Source: Microbacterium hydrocarbonoxydans (GTDB taxonomy: Bacteria > Actinomycetota > Actinomycetes > Actinomycetales > Microbacteriaceae). Taken from it: 64,000 nucleotides of DNA. Below, one piece after another: positions 25,779 to 35,542 of this stretch. Position 1 is the stretch's first letter, and each line of letters opens with the position of its first letter. The translations under genes were made by a program, and so were the position numbers. A model generated the notes under the pieces. The model had not been told where the DNA came from. It saw nothing but the letters and a program-made list of their open reading frames with translations, and did not search any database. The DNA lies in the NCBI RefSeq assembly GCF_011752045.1, contig NZ_JAAKXW010000003.1, positions 434,001 through 498,000 of the forward strand, read 5' to 3'.

Positions 25779-25784
25779 ACCGTA
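25779..25784 (-). promoter_or_regulatory. -10 box of leaderless DUF7882-like gene
   Basis: TACGGT on the minus strand with 6 nt to the ATG. Confidence 0.45.
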
Positions 25785-25821
25785 CTGAATCCCGGTCGCG
25801 GATGGGGCGAGGACGGCGAAT

Positions 25822-25865
25822 GGGGAGTTCTCCCCGCGACGCCCGGGGCGCGCGGGGATTACGCT
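25822..25865 (+). promoter_or_regulatory. palindrome and -10 box before the MoxR operon
   Basis: GGGGAG-TT-CTCCCC (25822-25835) is a perfect inverted repeat, and TACGCT (25860-25865) is a plausible -10 box. Transcription would start about 45 nt before the MoxR ATG. The palindrome could be an operator; the regulator is unknown. Confidence 0.35.
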
Positions 25866-25917
25866 GTCCGAGGGGGGAACGCCGGCCGTGTCCCCGTGCG
25901 ATCGAGGAGACACCAAG

Positions 25918-27045
25918 ATGAACGAGCCGAACCCGTCCGCTCCGTCCGCGGCCTCGCCGCCGCCTCCTCCCGCGCCCCCGCGTCCGGCCGCGCCGCCCGC
26001 CCCTCCCGCGCCCGCCGCCGCCCGCGCGGCGAGCGCGCCTGCGGCGTCCGCGGCCACGGACGCCCCGAACGACGCGGAACTCCGCCGCGCCGGCGAGGTG
26101 ATCAGGATCATCTCCGACTCGTACTCGGCGAAGATGGTCGGCCAGGAGCGCCTGCGCATGAGCCTGCTGATCTCACTCATCGCCGGCGGGCACATCCTGC
26201 TCGAGAGCGTCCCCGGCCTGGCGAAGACCACCGCCGCGAGCACGCTGGCCGACACCGTGAAGGCCCAGTTCAAGCGCATCCAGTGCACCCCCGATCTGCT
26301 GCCCAGCGACATCACCGGCAACCAGATCTACGACTCTGCGAGCGGCTCGTTCCGCACGGTGCTCGGGCCGGTGCACGCGAACTTCGTGCTCCTCGACGAG
26401 ATCAACCGCTCCAGCGCGAAGACCCAGAGCGCCATGCTCGAGGCGATGCAGGAGCACCAGACCACGATCGGCGGCGAGATCCACCACCTGCCGAAGCCGT
26501 TCCTCGTGATCGCGACGCAGAACCCCATCGAGCAGGAGGGCACCTACGAGCTGCCCGAGGCGCAGATGGACCGCTTCCTCCTGAAGGAGATCGTCGAGTA
26601 CCCGAGCCCGGCCGAGGAGTTCGAGATCCTCAGCCGCATCGACTCCGGCGTGCTCGACCCCGAACGCCACGTCACCAGCGCCGTGACCCTCGACGACGTG
26701 CACCTGCTGCAGGACGTCGCGAGCCGCATCTACGTCGATCCGGCGATCCGCAACTACATCGTGTCGATCGCGTACGTCACTCGGAACCCCGCGCCGTACA
26801 TCGGCGAGGAGCGCGCGCGCTACATCAAGTACGGCGCGAGCCCTCGTGCGAGCATCGCGTTCCTGCAGGCGTCGCGGGCGCTCGCGCTGCTGAACGGTCG
26901 CGCGCATGTGCTCCCCGAGGACATCAGGGCCCTGCGTCACCTCGTGCTCCGCCACCGCGTGCTGCTGACGTTCGAGGCCGACGCCGAGGGCATCCGCAGC
27001 GAGGAGATCATCGACCAGATCTTCGCCGCGGTGCCCACCCCCTGA
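25918..27045 (+). CDS. MoxR-family AAA+ ATPase
   Basis: 375 residues. About 55 residues of Pro/Ala-rich linker precede the AAA+ core: Walker A VPGLAKTT, Walker B FVLLDEINRSS, sensor IATQNPIEQEGTYELPEAQ and an arginine-finger region. MoxR proteins act with von Willebrand factor A (vWA) proteins as chaperones that mature or insert metal cofactors or envelope complexes. The ATG is preceded by GAGGAG at 9 nt. First gene of a seven-gene operon MoxR-DUF58-TM-vWA-vWA-coiled coil-TM, with the next gene 14 nt downstream. Confidence 0.93.
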   Translation: MNEPNPSAPSAASPPPPPAPPRPAAPPAPPAPAAARAASAPAASAATDAPNDAELRRAGEVIRIISDSYSAKMVGQERLRMSLLISLIAGGHILLESVPGLAKTTAASTLADTVKAQFKRIQCTPDLLPSDITGNQIYDSASGSFRTVLGPVHANFVLLDEINRSSAKTQSAMLEAMQEHQTTIGGEIHHLPKPFLVIATQNPIEQEGTYELPEAQMDRFLLKEIVEYPSPAEEFEILSRIDSGVLDPERHVTSAVTLDDVHLLQDVASRIYVDPAIRNYIVSIAYVTRNPAPYIGEERARYIKYGASPRASIAFLQASRALALLNGRAHVLPEDIRALRHLVLRHRVLLTFEADAEGIRSEEIIDQIFAAVPTP

Positions 27046-27059
27046 CCCGCGCCGGAACC

Positions 27060-27947
27060 ATGGCCAGCCTGATCACGCAGGTGAAGAGCAAGCTCTTCAT
27101 CCACTCGACGCGCAAGTCGCTGCACGCGCTCGACGGCGCCTACGCGTCGCTGCTGCACGGCCGCAGCCTGGACTTCGAGGACCTGCGCAAGTACGAGTAC
27201 GGCGACTCGGTGCGGGACATCGACTGGCGGGCCACCGCCCGGCAGGGTACCCCGCTGGTCAAGCGGCACCGCGCGATGCGGATGCACACCATCATGTTCG
27301 TCGTCGACACCGGCCGCTCCATGGCCGCGCTCGCACACGACGAGAGGTCGAAGAAGGACCTCGCGATCCTCGCGACCGGCGTGCTCGGCGTGCTGGCGCT
27401 GCGACACGGCGACGACTTCACGGTCGTCTACGGCGACGCCTCCCGTGTCCGCAGACGCGCCCCGGGTCGCAGCGAGGGCGCCCTCGAACACGCCCTGCGC
27501 ACGATCGACGCGGCGATCGACGGGAGCACCGCGCCGAGCGACCGCGATGCCCTGCTGTCGTTCGTCACCCGCACGATCTCACGGCGCATGATCGTCGTGG
27601 TCATCACAGACGAGGCGCCTGTCACCTCCGAGACGGAGCGGATGCTGCGCCGCCTGCGCGTCCAGCACGACGTGCTCTGGCTCACCGTCCGGGACGCGGA
27701 TCCGGTGCTCGACCACGCCACCGGCACGATCCGCAGCGACGTGGACAGCCTGTGGGACGTGCCGGACTTCGTGCAGGGCGACCAGGAGATCGTGCGCGAG
27801 CTGGCGGCGCAGAGCGAGGCCGATGCCGTCCGCCTCGCCGAGATCCTCAAGCGGATGGAGATCAGCCACAGCGTCCTCGACGGACAGGACGACGCCGTCA
27901 CGCAGCTGCTGCAGCTGCTGAATCGGAGGTCGAATGCCCGGCTCTGA
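27060..27947 (+). CDS. DUF58 protein (MoxR partner)
   Basis: 295 residues. FEDLRKYEYGDSVRDIDWRA is the DUF58 signature. It is followed by a degenerate vWA-like fold with VVDTGRSMAALA in place of a full metal site. No membrane helix, so cytoplasmic. DUF58 genes regularly follow moxR and the products are thought to link the ATPase to vWA partners. Its last 14 nt overlap the next gene. Confidence 0.9.
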   Translation: MASLITQVKSKLFIHSTRKSLHALDGAYASLLHGRSLDFEDLRKYEYGDSVRDIDWRATARQGTPLVKRHRAMRMHTIMFVVDTGRSMAALAHDERSKKDLAILATGVLGVLALRHGDDFTVVYGDASRVRRRAPGRSEGALEHALRTIDAAIDGSTAPSDRDALLSFVTRTISRRMIVVVITDEAPVTSETERMLRRLRVQHDVLWLTVRDADPVLDHATGTIRSDVDSLWDVPDFVQGDQEIVRELAAQSEADAVRLAEILKRMEISHSVLDGQDDAVTQLLQLLNRRSNARL

Positions 27948-28419
27948 CGAGCTCTACCCCCCGGCCCAGTACGGCTGGGGCTGGATCCTGCTGGCCATCG
28001 GCATCCTGATCCTGCTGATCGTCGCCGCGTGGGCGGTCGTCATGCTCACCCGCCCCCGCCGCCTCACCCTCGGGTCGGACGAGGCGCGCACGCTGCAGAC
28101 CGCGGACGTGCTGTCGCAGCTGCGCGCCGAGTACCTGGAGCGCATCCAGCTCATCGAGGACGATTACCGCGCCCGCAGGCTCACCGCCCGCAACGCGAAC
28201 TTCGAGCTCAGCAGGGTCGTGCGCACCTTCGTGAACGAGTACAGCGGCCTGGAGGCCCCGGTGCTCGCCCTCGAGGACCTCGTCGCGCGCGGCGTGCACC
28301 CCGCCCTCATCGACGCGATGAGCCGGCACTACTACCCGAGCATCTTCCGGCAGGGGCCGGCGATCGACCCTGCGGCCGGCGCCGAGGCCGCCAGGACGGT
28401 GGTGCGCACGTGGCACTGA
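27934..28419 (+). CDS. single-helix membrane protein of the MoxR operon
   Basis: 161 residues. One membrane helix at about 17-38 is followed by a helical cytoplasmic domain of about 120 residues with DVLSQLRAEYLERIQLIEDDY. It has the position and topology of the DUF4381-like members of MoxR-vWA clusters, but I cannot confirm the family. The start overlaps DUF58 by 14 nt and the stop overlaps the first vWA gene by 10 nt, so it is firmly part of the operon. Confidence 0.75.
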   Translation: MPGSDELYPPAQYGWGWILLAIGILILLIVAAWAVVMLTRPRRLTLGSDEARTLQTADVLSQLRAEYLERIQLIEDDYRARRLTARNANFELSRVVRTFVNEYSGLEAPVLALEDLVARGVHPALIDAMSRHYYPSIFRQGPAIDPAAGAEAARTVVRTWH

Positions 28420-29396
28420 ACAACGTGTGGATGCTCCTCCTCGCCGCAGCCGTCATCCTCGCCGCCCTGACGATCGGGCTCGTGCTCGGCCTGCGCGGCC
28501 ATGCCCGCACTGCGGCTGGCGAGCGCGCCCGCGTCGCACGCGCAGAACGGCTCCGCGCGCTGCCGACGTTCCGCCAGGCGCTGCGCCGCCGCGTGCTCGC
28601 CCTCTCCGGCATCCTGCTGCTCGGAGTGATCGCCGCCGGCTCAGCCGGCGTCGTCGCCGCCCGCCCGATGTCGTCGCAGACGATCCAGCCGGTGAACACC
28701 AGCCGCGACATCATGCTCTGCCTCGACGTCTCCGGCTCCATGAGCGAGGTCGACGTCGAGGTGCTCAGCGTGTTCGAGGAGCTGCTCGAGGACTTCAAGG
28801 GCGAGCGGATCGGGCTGACCATCTTCAACAGCTCCCCGGTGCAGATCTTCCCCCTCACCGACGACTACGAGTTCATCCGCGGACACCTGCAGAGCATCAG
28901 GGAGAGCTTCGACTATGCCGACGAGGTTCCTGAGCACTGGGTCGGCACCCTGAACGGCGACGGAGCCTCGCTCATCGGAGACGGACTCGCCGCCTGCGCC
29001 CTCGCCTTCGACCACCCGGACGACGACAGGAGCCGGTCGATCATCTTCGCGACCGACAACGAGGTGAACGGCGCCTCGATCGTCACTCTGGAGGAGGCGG
29101 CGGGATACGCGAAGTCCGTCGGCGTGCGCGTGTTCGCCCTGAACCCGGTGCAGGGCAAGGATGCCGACATCAGCGCGCAGCTCGCCGAGGCCGCCCAGAT
29201 CACCGGCGGCGCCGCCTACGGCCTTCGCGACACGACCACCGTCGCCGACATCGTCGCCGAGGTGCAGGAGCAGGAGGCCACGGCGCTGAAGGGACAGGCG
29301 CAGGTGGTCTGGACCGACACGCCGAACCTGTGGATCGTCGTGCTGATGATCTCGGCGCTCTCCTTCGTCGTCGTGCTCTGGAAGGTGAGACTGTGA
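28410..29396 (+). CDS. membrane vWA-domain protein 1 (BatA-like)
   Basis: 328 residues. Two N-terminal membrane helices (about 4-25 and 57-80), an extracytoplasmic vWA domain with an intact metal site DVSGSMSE, and a C-terminal helix (LWIVVLMISALSFVVVLW). This is the BatA/Aerotolerance layout. The start is GTG, supported by the 10-nt overlap with the previous gene; the stop overlaps the GTG of the next gene. Expected to bind a protein ligand through Mg2+ and to work with MoxR. Confidence 0.88.
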   Translation: MALNNVWMLLLAAAVILAALTIGLVLGLRGHARTAAGERARVARAERLRALPTFRQALRRRVLALSGILLLGVIAAGSAGVVAARPMSSQTIQPVNTSRDIMLCLDVSGSMSEVDVEVLSVFEELLEDFKGERIGLTIFNSSPVQIFPLTDDYEFIRGHLQSIRESFDYADEVPEHWVGTLNGDGASLIGDGLAACALAFDHPDDDRSRSIIFATDNEVNGASIVTLEEAAGYAKSVGVRVFALNPVQGKDADISAQLAEAAQITGGAAYGLRDTTTVADIVAEVQEQEATALKGQAQVVWTDTPNLWIVVLMISALSFVVVLWKVRL

Positions 29397-30475
29397 CCTT
29401 CCAGCCCGTGCTCAACGTCTTCCTCCTGCTGCTGTTCTGCCTCCCGGTGGCGGCGCTCGCGGTGCTCGGCCTGCGCAAGGCCCCGGGCCGCGACAAGGGG
29501 CTGTGGGTCCTGCGGCTGGTGATGCTGCTGGCCTGCTTCGCGATGCTCCTGCGCCCCGGCATCCCCGGCGGAGCCACGCAGACGCTCGCCACCGACACCG
29601 ACATCGTGCTCGTCGTGGACACGACCGCGAGCATCGTGGCCGAGGACTGGGACGGTGACAGCCCGCGACTGGACGGCGTGCGGGCCGACATCCAGGCGAT
29701 CGTCGACGAGTACCCCGGCGCCCGGTTCGCCCTCATCACCTTCGACGCGACCGCCGACATCCGGCTGCCGCTCACCACCGACACCACTGCGCTCATCTCC
29801 TCGCTCGAGGTGATGCGCCCCGAGGTGACCAGCCAGTCCCGCGGCAGCTCGATCGGCATCGCGAACGGGCTGCTGCAGGACACGCTGTCCTCGGCGGCGA
29901 AGAGCTCGCCCGATCGGAGCCGCATGGTGTTCTACTTCGGCGACGGCGAGCAGACGGTGACCGCGCCTCCCGAGCCCTTCAAGGGCAGCGAGAAGTACAC
30001 GGATGCCGGCGCGGTGCTCGGCTACGGCACCGCCGAGGGCGGCCCGATGAAGCTGACCACCGGGGGCCTCGACGGGTCAGGCGACGGCGGGTACATCGAG
30101 TACCAGGGCGAGAACGCGCTGTCGACGATCGACGAGGAGAACCTCGAGGCGATCGCCGACCAGCTCGGCATCGAGTACCAGCACCGCACGGCGGACGCGG
30201 CGCCGGAGCTGCCGGAGGCGCCGTCCACGACGACCGGCTACGCCGAGTCCGGCACGGTGGGGAACGTCACCGAGCTGTACTGGATCTTCGCCCTCGCCGT
30301 GCTCGCGATCCTCGGGTTCGAGCTCGCCAGGGCCGCGATGCTCGTCGCACGGCTGCGGATGCTGCGACCCGCCGCCGCACCGCAGCCGCGTGCCACGCGG
30401 TCGTCGAGCGAGGAGCGAAGCGACGAGACGAACCGCTTCTCTCCGACCGAGACACCGGAAGGCGGTGCGTCATGA
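29393..30475 (+). CDS. membrane vWA-domain protein 2 (BatB-like)
   Basis: 360 residues. Two N-terminal helices, a vWA domain whose metal site is altered (DTTASIVAED instead of DxSxS, with Thr for the first Ser), and a C-terminal helix at about 293-315. The C-terminal tail contains RSSSEERSDETN, encoded by a palindromic repeat-like stretch, so the tail may be an insertion rather than conserved protein. GTG start, 4-nt overlaps on both sides. Predicted to pair with the first vWA protein. Confidence 0.87.
   Translation: MTFQPVLNVFLLLLFCLPVAALAVLGLRKAPGRDKGLWVLRLVMLLACFAMLLRPGIPGGATQTLATDTDIVLVVDTTASIVAEDWDGDSPRLDGVRADIQAIVDEYPGARFALITFDATADIRLPLTTDTTALISSLEVMRPEVTSQSRGSSIGIANGLLQDTLSSAAKSSPDRSRMVFYFGDGEQTVTAPPEPFKGSEKYTDAGAVLGYGTAEGGPMKLTTGGLDGSGDGGYIEYQGENALSTIDEENLEAIADQLGIEYQHRTADAAPELPEAPSTTTGYAESGTVGNVTELYWIFALAVLAILGFELARAAMLVARLRMLRPAAAPQPRATRSSSEERSDETNRFSPTETPEGGAS
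30397..30436. repeat. palindromic repeat-like element inside the vWA-2 gene
   Basis: GCGGTCGTCG at one end and CGACGAGACGAACCGC at the other form a cruciform-like structure around AGCGAGGAGCGAAG. It resembles the GTCGAGCGAGCGAAGCGAGACGAAAC-type intergenic repeats known from Microbacteriaceae genomes (from memory, not searched). It encodes the non-conserved tail of the vWA protein. Confidence 0.5.
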
Positions 30476-31260
30476 CCGACCTCGCCACAGCACCGGCATC
30501 CGGCGCCGACACCGCCGCCGCGGCATCCGCTCTGCTGGCCGCGAACAGGCGGCGGCGCCGCGTCCGCCGCTGGATCGCGATCGGCACGCTGCCGCTGACC
30601 CTGGCCGCGCTGCTGTTCGTGGGCAAGATCCTCAGCATGTACGCCCTCGCCCATCAGGCGATCAGCGACTACGTGGTCGACGACTACGCCGGCTCCGAGG
30701 CGTCGGCGCGCGGGCAGGAGTTCCTGAACTGGTTCGAGCCGTACAAAGCCCCGTTCAACGTCGGCACGGCGCTGGCCGGGGCGGAGAAGCTGCCGGAGGC
30801 GCGCGCGAAGCTCGAGGAGGCGCTGGCCCTCGCCCACGGCCTCGAGGTGTGCGGCGTCCGGATCAACCTCGCGCTCGTGGTCGAGCGGATGGGCGACGCC
30901 GCCCGCGCCGACGGCGACGGCGCGAAGGCCGCGGAGCTCTACGGCGAGGCGCTGACGATCACCACCGAGACGCCGGCGGAGTGCAGCAGCGAGGATGCCC
31001 AGAAGCAGTCGTCCGATCCGGAGCGCGACATGGAGAAGACCAAGGACGACCTCGAGGACCGCCTGAAGCAGAAGCAGCAGGAGCAGCAGCAGCCGCCTCC
31101 CGAGGAGCCGCAGGAGCAGCCGGAGGAGCAGCCGCAGCCGCAGCCCTCCGAGGAGAAGCTCGACGACCTGAAGGAGAAGCTCGAGCAGGGCACGCAGGAG
31201 CGCGACCAGCAGCAGGACGGCGAGGACGGCGGCGGATCGGGAACGGACAAGCCGTGGTGA
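30472..31260 (+). CDS. membrane-anchored TPR/coiled-coil protein of the MoxR operon
   Basis: 262 residues. A basic stretch NRRRRRVRRW precedes one membrane helix (about 35-57). An extracytoplasmic segment with TPR-like character follows (ALAGAEKLPEARAKLEEAL, GAKAAELYGEALTITTET). The last 85 residues are Gln/Glu/Pro-rich coiled coil. In BatA-BatE clusters a TPR protein occupies this position. The ATG overlaps the previous stop (ATGA). Confidence 0.72.
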   Translation: MTDLATAPASGADTAAAASALLAANRRRRRVRRWIAIGTLPLTLAALLFVGKILSMYALAHQAISDYVVDDYAGSEASARGQEFLNWFEPYKAPFNVGTALAGAEKLPEARAKLEEALALAHGLEVCGVRINLALVVERMGDAARADGDGAKAAELYGEALTITTETPAECSSEDAQKQSSDPERDMEKTKDDLEDRLKQKQQEQQQPPPEEPQEQPEEQPQPQPSEEKLDDLKEKLEQGTQERDQQQDGEDGGGSGTDKPW

Positions 31261-31279
31261 TGAGACGGGGCGAGAGAAG

Positions 31280-32431
31280 GTGACGCACGGAATGGATCGC
31301 GAGAAGCAGCGCCAGCGCTACATCGCCGGCACCGAGGGCGCACCGCCCGTGCCGCCCCCCGGAGGATACCGAGGGGCGCGCCGCCAGCAGCAGGGCCCGG
31401 TGGCCGTCGCTCCGGCAGCGCCTCCCCTCGCCGCCCCCGCGGCCGGCATCGCCGCGTCGGAGGGCACCGCCGCTGCGGCGGCGGAGAAGAGACCGGCGAA
31501 CCTGCTCGGCTGGGCGGCGCTCGGCGTCTCCATCCTCTTCGCGATCGTGCTGCTCGGCTCCCTGCTCGCGGGCGGCACCGACCTGATCTACGGCATCACG
31601 ATGCTCGCCCTCCAGCTCGGGGTGCTCGCGCTCATCGTCGCCGCCCTGTTCACGACGCGGGGGCGGATGCTCGGGGCCATCGCCCTCGTGATCACGATCC
31701 TCTTCAACGTCGCCACCGTCGGCGGGCTCAGCGCGCTGCAGACCTCCGCGTCCGGCAGCTACGACGGCCAGAAGAGCGACAAGCAGAAGCACGAGGAGGC
31801 CTACCCCGGCATCAAGGGGACGGATCCGCAGGACATCCTGAGTCAGCAGTCGCTCGAGGAGGTGCAGGCGGCGTCGGAGAGCCTGTTCGCCGACATCCGC
31901 GCCCGCGTCACGGCGGAGTTCGGCTACGAGTGGGTCCAGGTGGGCGAGGAGGACTTCCGGCCGGAGCGCAACGGCTACGGCGGCGAATCGATGCTCGTGG
32001 AGTACGCCTCGGCCGGGTGGGCCACCACCGAGCCGATCCACGACTACCAGCGCAAGCTCGACGTGATGAGCGTCATCGACGACGTCGTCTCCGAGCACGG
32101 GCTGCCCTCGCTGTACTCGTTCAACGACGAGTACTCGAGCATGGACCCGTCGATCAAGACGAAGTTCTACGGCAGCGACGACCCTCGCCGGCAGCACACC
32201 TGGGAGTACTACACGGAGAACTGGCCGGAGCCGATCCGCTTCTACGCGAACATCTTCGACCTGTCGCAGGACGCGACCGGCGGATTCCTCAAGCAGCGCG
32301 AGGCGCAGACAGCGCGGACGGGCGAGCCGCTCGAGGGGCTTCAGATGGTCGTGGTCGCCAGCGCGGTGCTCAGCGAGGCCGATCGCGAGGAGTTCGAGAA
32401 GAAGCTCGAGGAGTACCCCGGGTACTTCTGA
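31280..32431 (+). CDS. membrane protein, last gene of the MoxR operon
   Basis: 383 residues, family not recognised. A Pro/Ala-rich cytoplasmic N-terminus (about 75 residues) is followed by three helices (about 76-97, 103-122, 126-150), then a soluble domain of 230 residues rich in acidic and aromatic residues (FGYEWVQVGEEDF, FYANIFDLSQDATGG). The GTG is used as start; an ATG 12 nt later (MDREKQRQ) is an alternative. It follows the TPR-like gene by 19 nt, so it is probably cotranscribed. A possible client or accessory of the MoxR system. Confidence 0.7.
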   Translation: MTHGMDREKQRQRYIAGTEGAPPVPPPGGYRGARRQQQGPVAVAPAAPPLAAPAAGIAASEGTAAAAAEKRPANLLGWAALGVSILFAIVLLGSLLAGGTDLIYGITMLALQLGVLALIVAALFTTRGRMLGAIALVITILFNVATVGGLSALQTSASGSYDGQKSDKQKHEEAYPGIKGTDPQDILSQQSLEEVQAASESLFADIRARVTAEFGYEWVQVGEEDFRPERNGYGGESMLVEYASAGWATTEPIHDYQRKLDVMSVIDDVVSEHGLPSLYSFNDEYSSMDPSIKTKFYGSDDPRRQHTWEYYTENWPEPIRFYANIFDLSQDATGGFLKQREAQTARTGEPLEGLQMVVVASAVLSEADREEFEKKLEEYPGYF

Positions 32432-32496
32432 GCCGCCGCGCTCTCCGCGTCGCGGGGTCGGTCGCGATCGCGGTGCGGGGCCAGTAATGCATCCGA

Positions 32497-32588
32497 CGGC
32501 GGGGTTTCCGATGCCCTTCTGACCCCGCCGCACTCCGGATGCCGCATGGAGAGGCCTTTCTGACCCCGCCGCACTCCCGGCGGCGGGG
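32497..32588. repeat. hairpin-rich intergenic repeat with 20-nt direct repeat
   Basis: TTCTGACCCCGCCGCACTCC occurs twice, 41 nt apart (32517-32536 and 32558-32577). CGGCGGGGT (32497) pairs with ACCCCGCCG (32522), and CCCCGCCG (32564) pairs with CGGCGGGG (32581), so two hairpins are possible. Lies between the convergent MoxR-operon end and the P450 gene; probably terminates both. Confidence 0.6.
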
Positions 32589-32615
32589 ACGGATGCCGAG
32601 ATCCGGCCGTCGGCC

Positions 32616-33809
32616 CTACCGCTCCGGGGTGAAGCGGATCGGGAACCGCACCGGGCCGGTGTTGCCGGAGACCGGGAGCCACTCGCCGGGGCCTGCGGGC
32701 TCGGCATCCGGCATCCGCTGGGCGAGGAGCGGCAGGGCGACCGACATGTCGGTGCGGGCGACGAAATGGCCGAGGCAGTGGTGCACGCCCCCGCCGAACC
32801 CGGAGTGCAGCGGGCGGTCCTCCACGCGGATGTCGAAGCCGGGCTCGTCGCCCATCTTCGACGGGTCGGTGCCGACCGCGTGCGAGAGCACCTGCACGAT
32901 GCCGCCCTTCGGCACGGCGAGGCCGAACAGGTCGACGTCCTCGATCGCCTCCCGTGTGACCCAGGTCACCGTCGGGTTCACGCGCATCACCTCCTCGACG
33001 GCGCGGCCGCCGAGGTCGGGCTCGGCGGCGAGCAGCGCCCACTGGTCCGGATGCCGGAGGAGCGTCTGCAGCGCGAGACCGAGCTGGTTGCGGGTGGTCT
33101 CCATGCCGGCGAAGGCGAGGAAGACCAGCGCGACGCTGAGCTCGCGCCGGTCGAGCGCATCGTCCTCCTCGTGGGCGTGCAGGAGCGTCGTGACGAGGTC
33201 GTCCCTGGGGTTCTCGGCCCGGTCGGCGATGACCTTCTCGATGTAGCCGGTCAGGCCCTCGAGGGCCGCCTCGATGCGCGGCAGGTCGTGGCGCACGTTG
33301 ATGCCGAAGGACTTGCCGAGGTCGTCGGCCCAGTGCGCGACCTGCGGCCACTCGTCATCAGGAAGCCCGAGGAGCAGGCAGAGGATGCGCGAGGCGTAGG
33401 GCTCCGCGAACTCCGACACGAACTCGACCTCGCCCCGCGAGGCGAAGGAGTCGATGAGCTCGTTCGCGAGGGCCTGGAACTGCGGCCGCATCCGCGCGAT
33501 CGCACCGCTGCGGAACGCAGGGCCGAGGAGCTTGCGCAGGCGCAGGTGATCGTCGCCCTCGAGGCTCAGCAGAGTCTCGGCCCACCACTGCTGCCACGGC
33601 CCGTCGTGGATGCCGTTCTGCGCCGGCCAGCGCGCGTTCCCCTGCTGGAAGCGGCGGTCCTTCAGCACCGCCGTGCCCTCCTCGTACCGGAGCACCGCCC
33701 AGCCGTACGGCGTCTCGGCATACCAGCTGTCGTCGCGCGCGGTATGCACCTCCTCGGAGTTCACATCGAAGGCGGTGTCGGCGAGGTCGAGGTACGGCAC
33801 TGTACGCAT
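32616..33809 (-). CDS. cytochrome P450
   Basis: 397 residues, soluble bacterial class. The heme-binding loop FGGGVHHCLGHF carries Cys345. The I-helix oxygen motif is AFAGMETTRNQ and the K-helix ExxR is EEVMR. No ferredoxin, ferredoxin reductase or biosynthetic genes adjoin, so the redox partner must come from elsewhere and the substrate is unknown. TACACT lies 6 nt before the ATG, indicating a leaderless mRNA. Divergent from argG. Confidence 0.93.
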   Translation of the reverse strand: MRTVPYLDLADTAFDVNSEEVHTARDDSWYAETPYGWAVLRYEEGTAVLKDRRFQQGNARWPAQNGIHDGPWQQWWAETLLSLEGDDHLRLRKLLGPAFRSGAIARMRPQFQALANELIDSFASRGEVEFVSEFAEPYASRILCLLLGLPDDEWPQVAHWADDLGKSFGINVRHDLPRIEAALEGLTGYIEKVIADRAENPRDDLVTTLLHAHEEDDALDRRELSVALVFLAFAGMETTRNQLGLALQTLLRHPDQWALLAAEPDLGGRAVEEVMRVNPTVTWVTREAIEDVDLFGLAVPKGGIVQVLSHAVGTDPSKMGDEPGFDIRVEDRPLHSGFGGGVHHCLGHFVARTDMSVALPLLAQRMPDAEPAGPGEWLPVSGNTGPVRFPIRFTPER

Positions 33810-33811
33810 GA

Positions 33812-35323
<1,512 letters not shown>

Positions 35324-35338
35324 CGGACGTTCTTCACG

Positions 35339-35370
35339 GAGGGGGCGGATGCTGCGGCATCCGCCCCCTC
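35339..35370. terminator. 14-bp hairpin terminator with UGCG tetraloop
   Basis: GAGGGGGCGGATGC pairs with GCATCCGCCCCCTC around TGCG, 15 nt after argG. It shares the core CGGATGCTGCGGCATCCG with the hairpin after the ngc operon. Confidence 0.8.
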
Positions 35371-35383
35371 TGGCATATCCGCC

Positions 35384-35469
35384 GTTCATCACTCCTCAGA
35401 ATTCCGGCCGTGAGGGTCGATGCGCGGCCGAACCTGGGCGGAACGACCGTTCTCTGAGGAGTTGTGAAC
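35384..35469. repeat. 86-nt palindromic intergenic element, copy B
   Basis: Bounded by GTTCATCACTCCTCAGA and TCTGAGGAGTTGTGAAC (15 of 17 complementary). Same length and near-identical arms as the element after the ketosynthase gene; the interiors share only short blocks. Starts 13 nt after the argG terminator. Confidence 0.7.
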
Positions 35470-35508
35470 GGCCGACCCGGCACACCCTGTGAGTCCGCCG
35501 AATTATCT

Positions 35509-35524
35509 TGCACACTCATGTGCA
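35509..35524. promoter_or_regulatory. TetR operator candidate
   Basis: TGCACA-CTCA-TGTGCA is a perfect inverted repeat just upstream of the -10 box of the tetR gene. Typical TetR autoregulation geometry (inference). Confidence 0.55.
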
Positions 35525-35530
35525 CATTAG

Positions 35531-35536
35531 TACGCT
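35531..35536 (+). promoter_or_regulatory. -10 box of leaderless tetR-yhgE operon
   Basis: TACGCT, exactly 6 nt before the ATG. Confidence 0.5.
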
Positions 35537-35542
35537 GGATGC

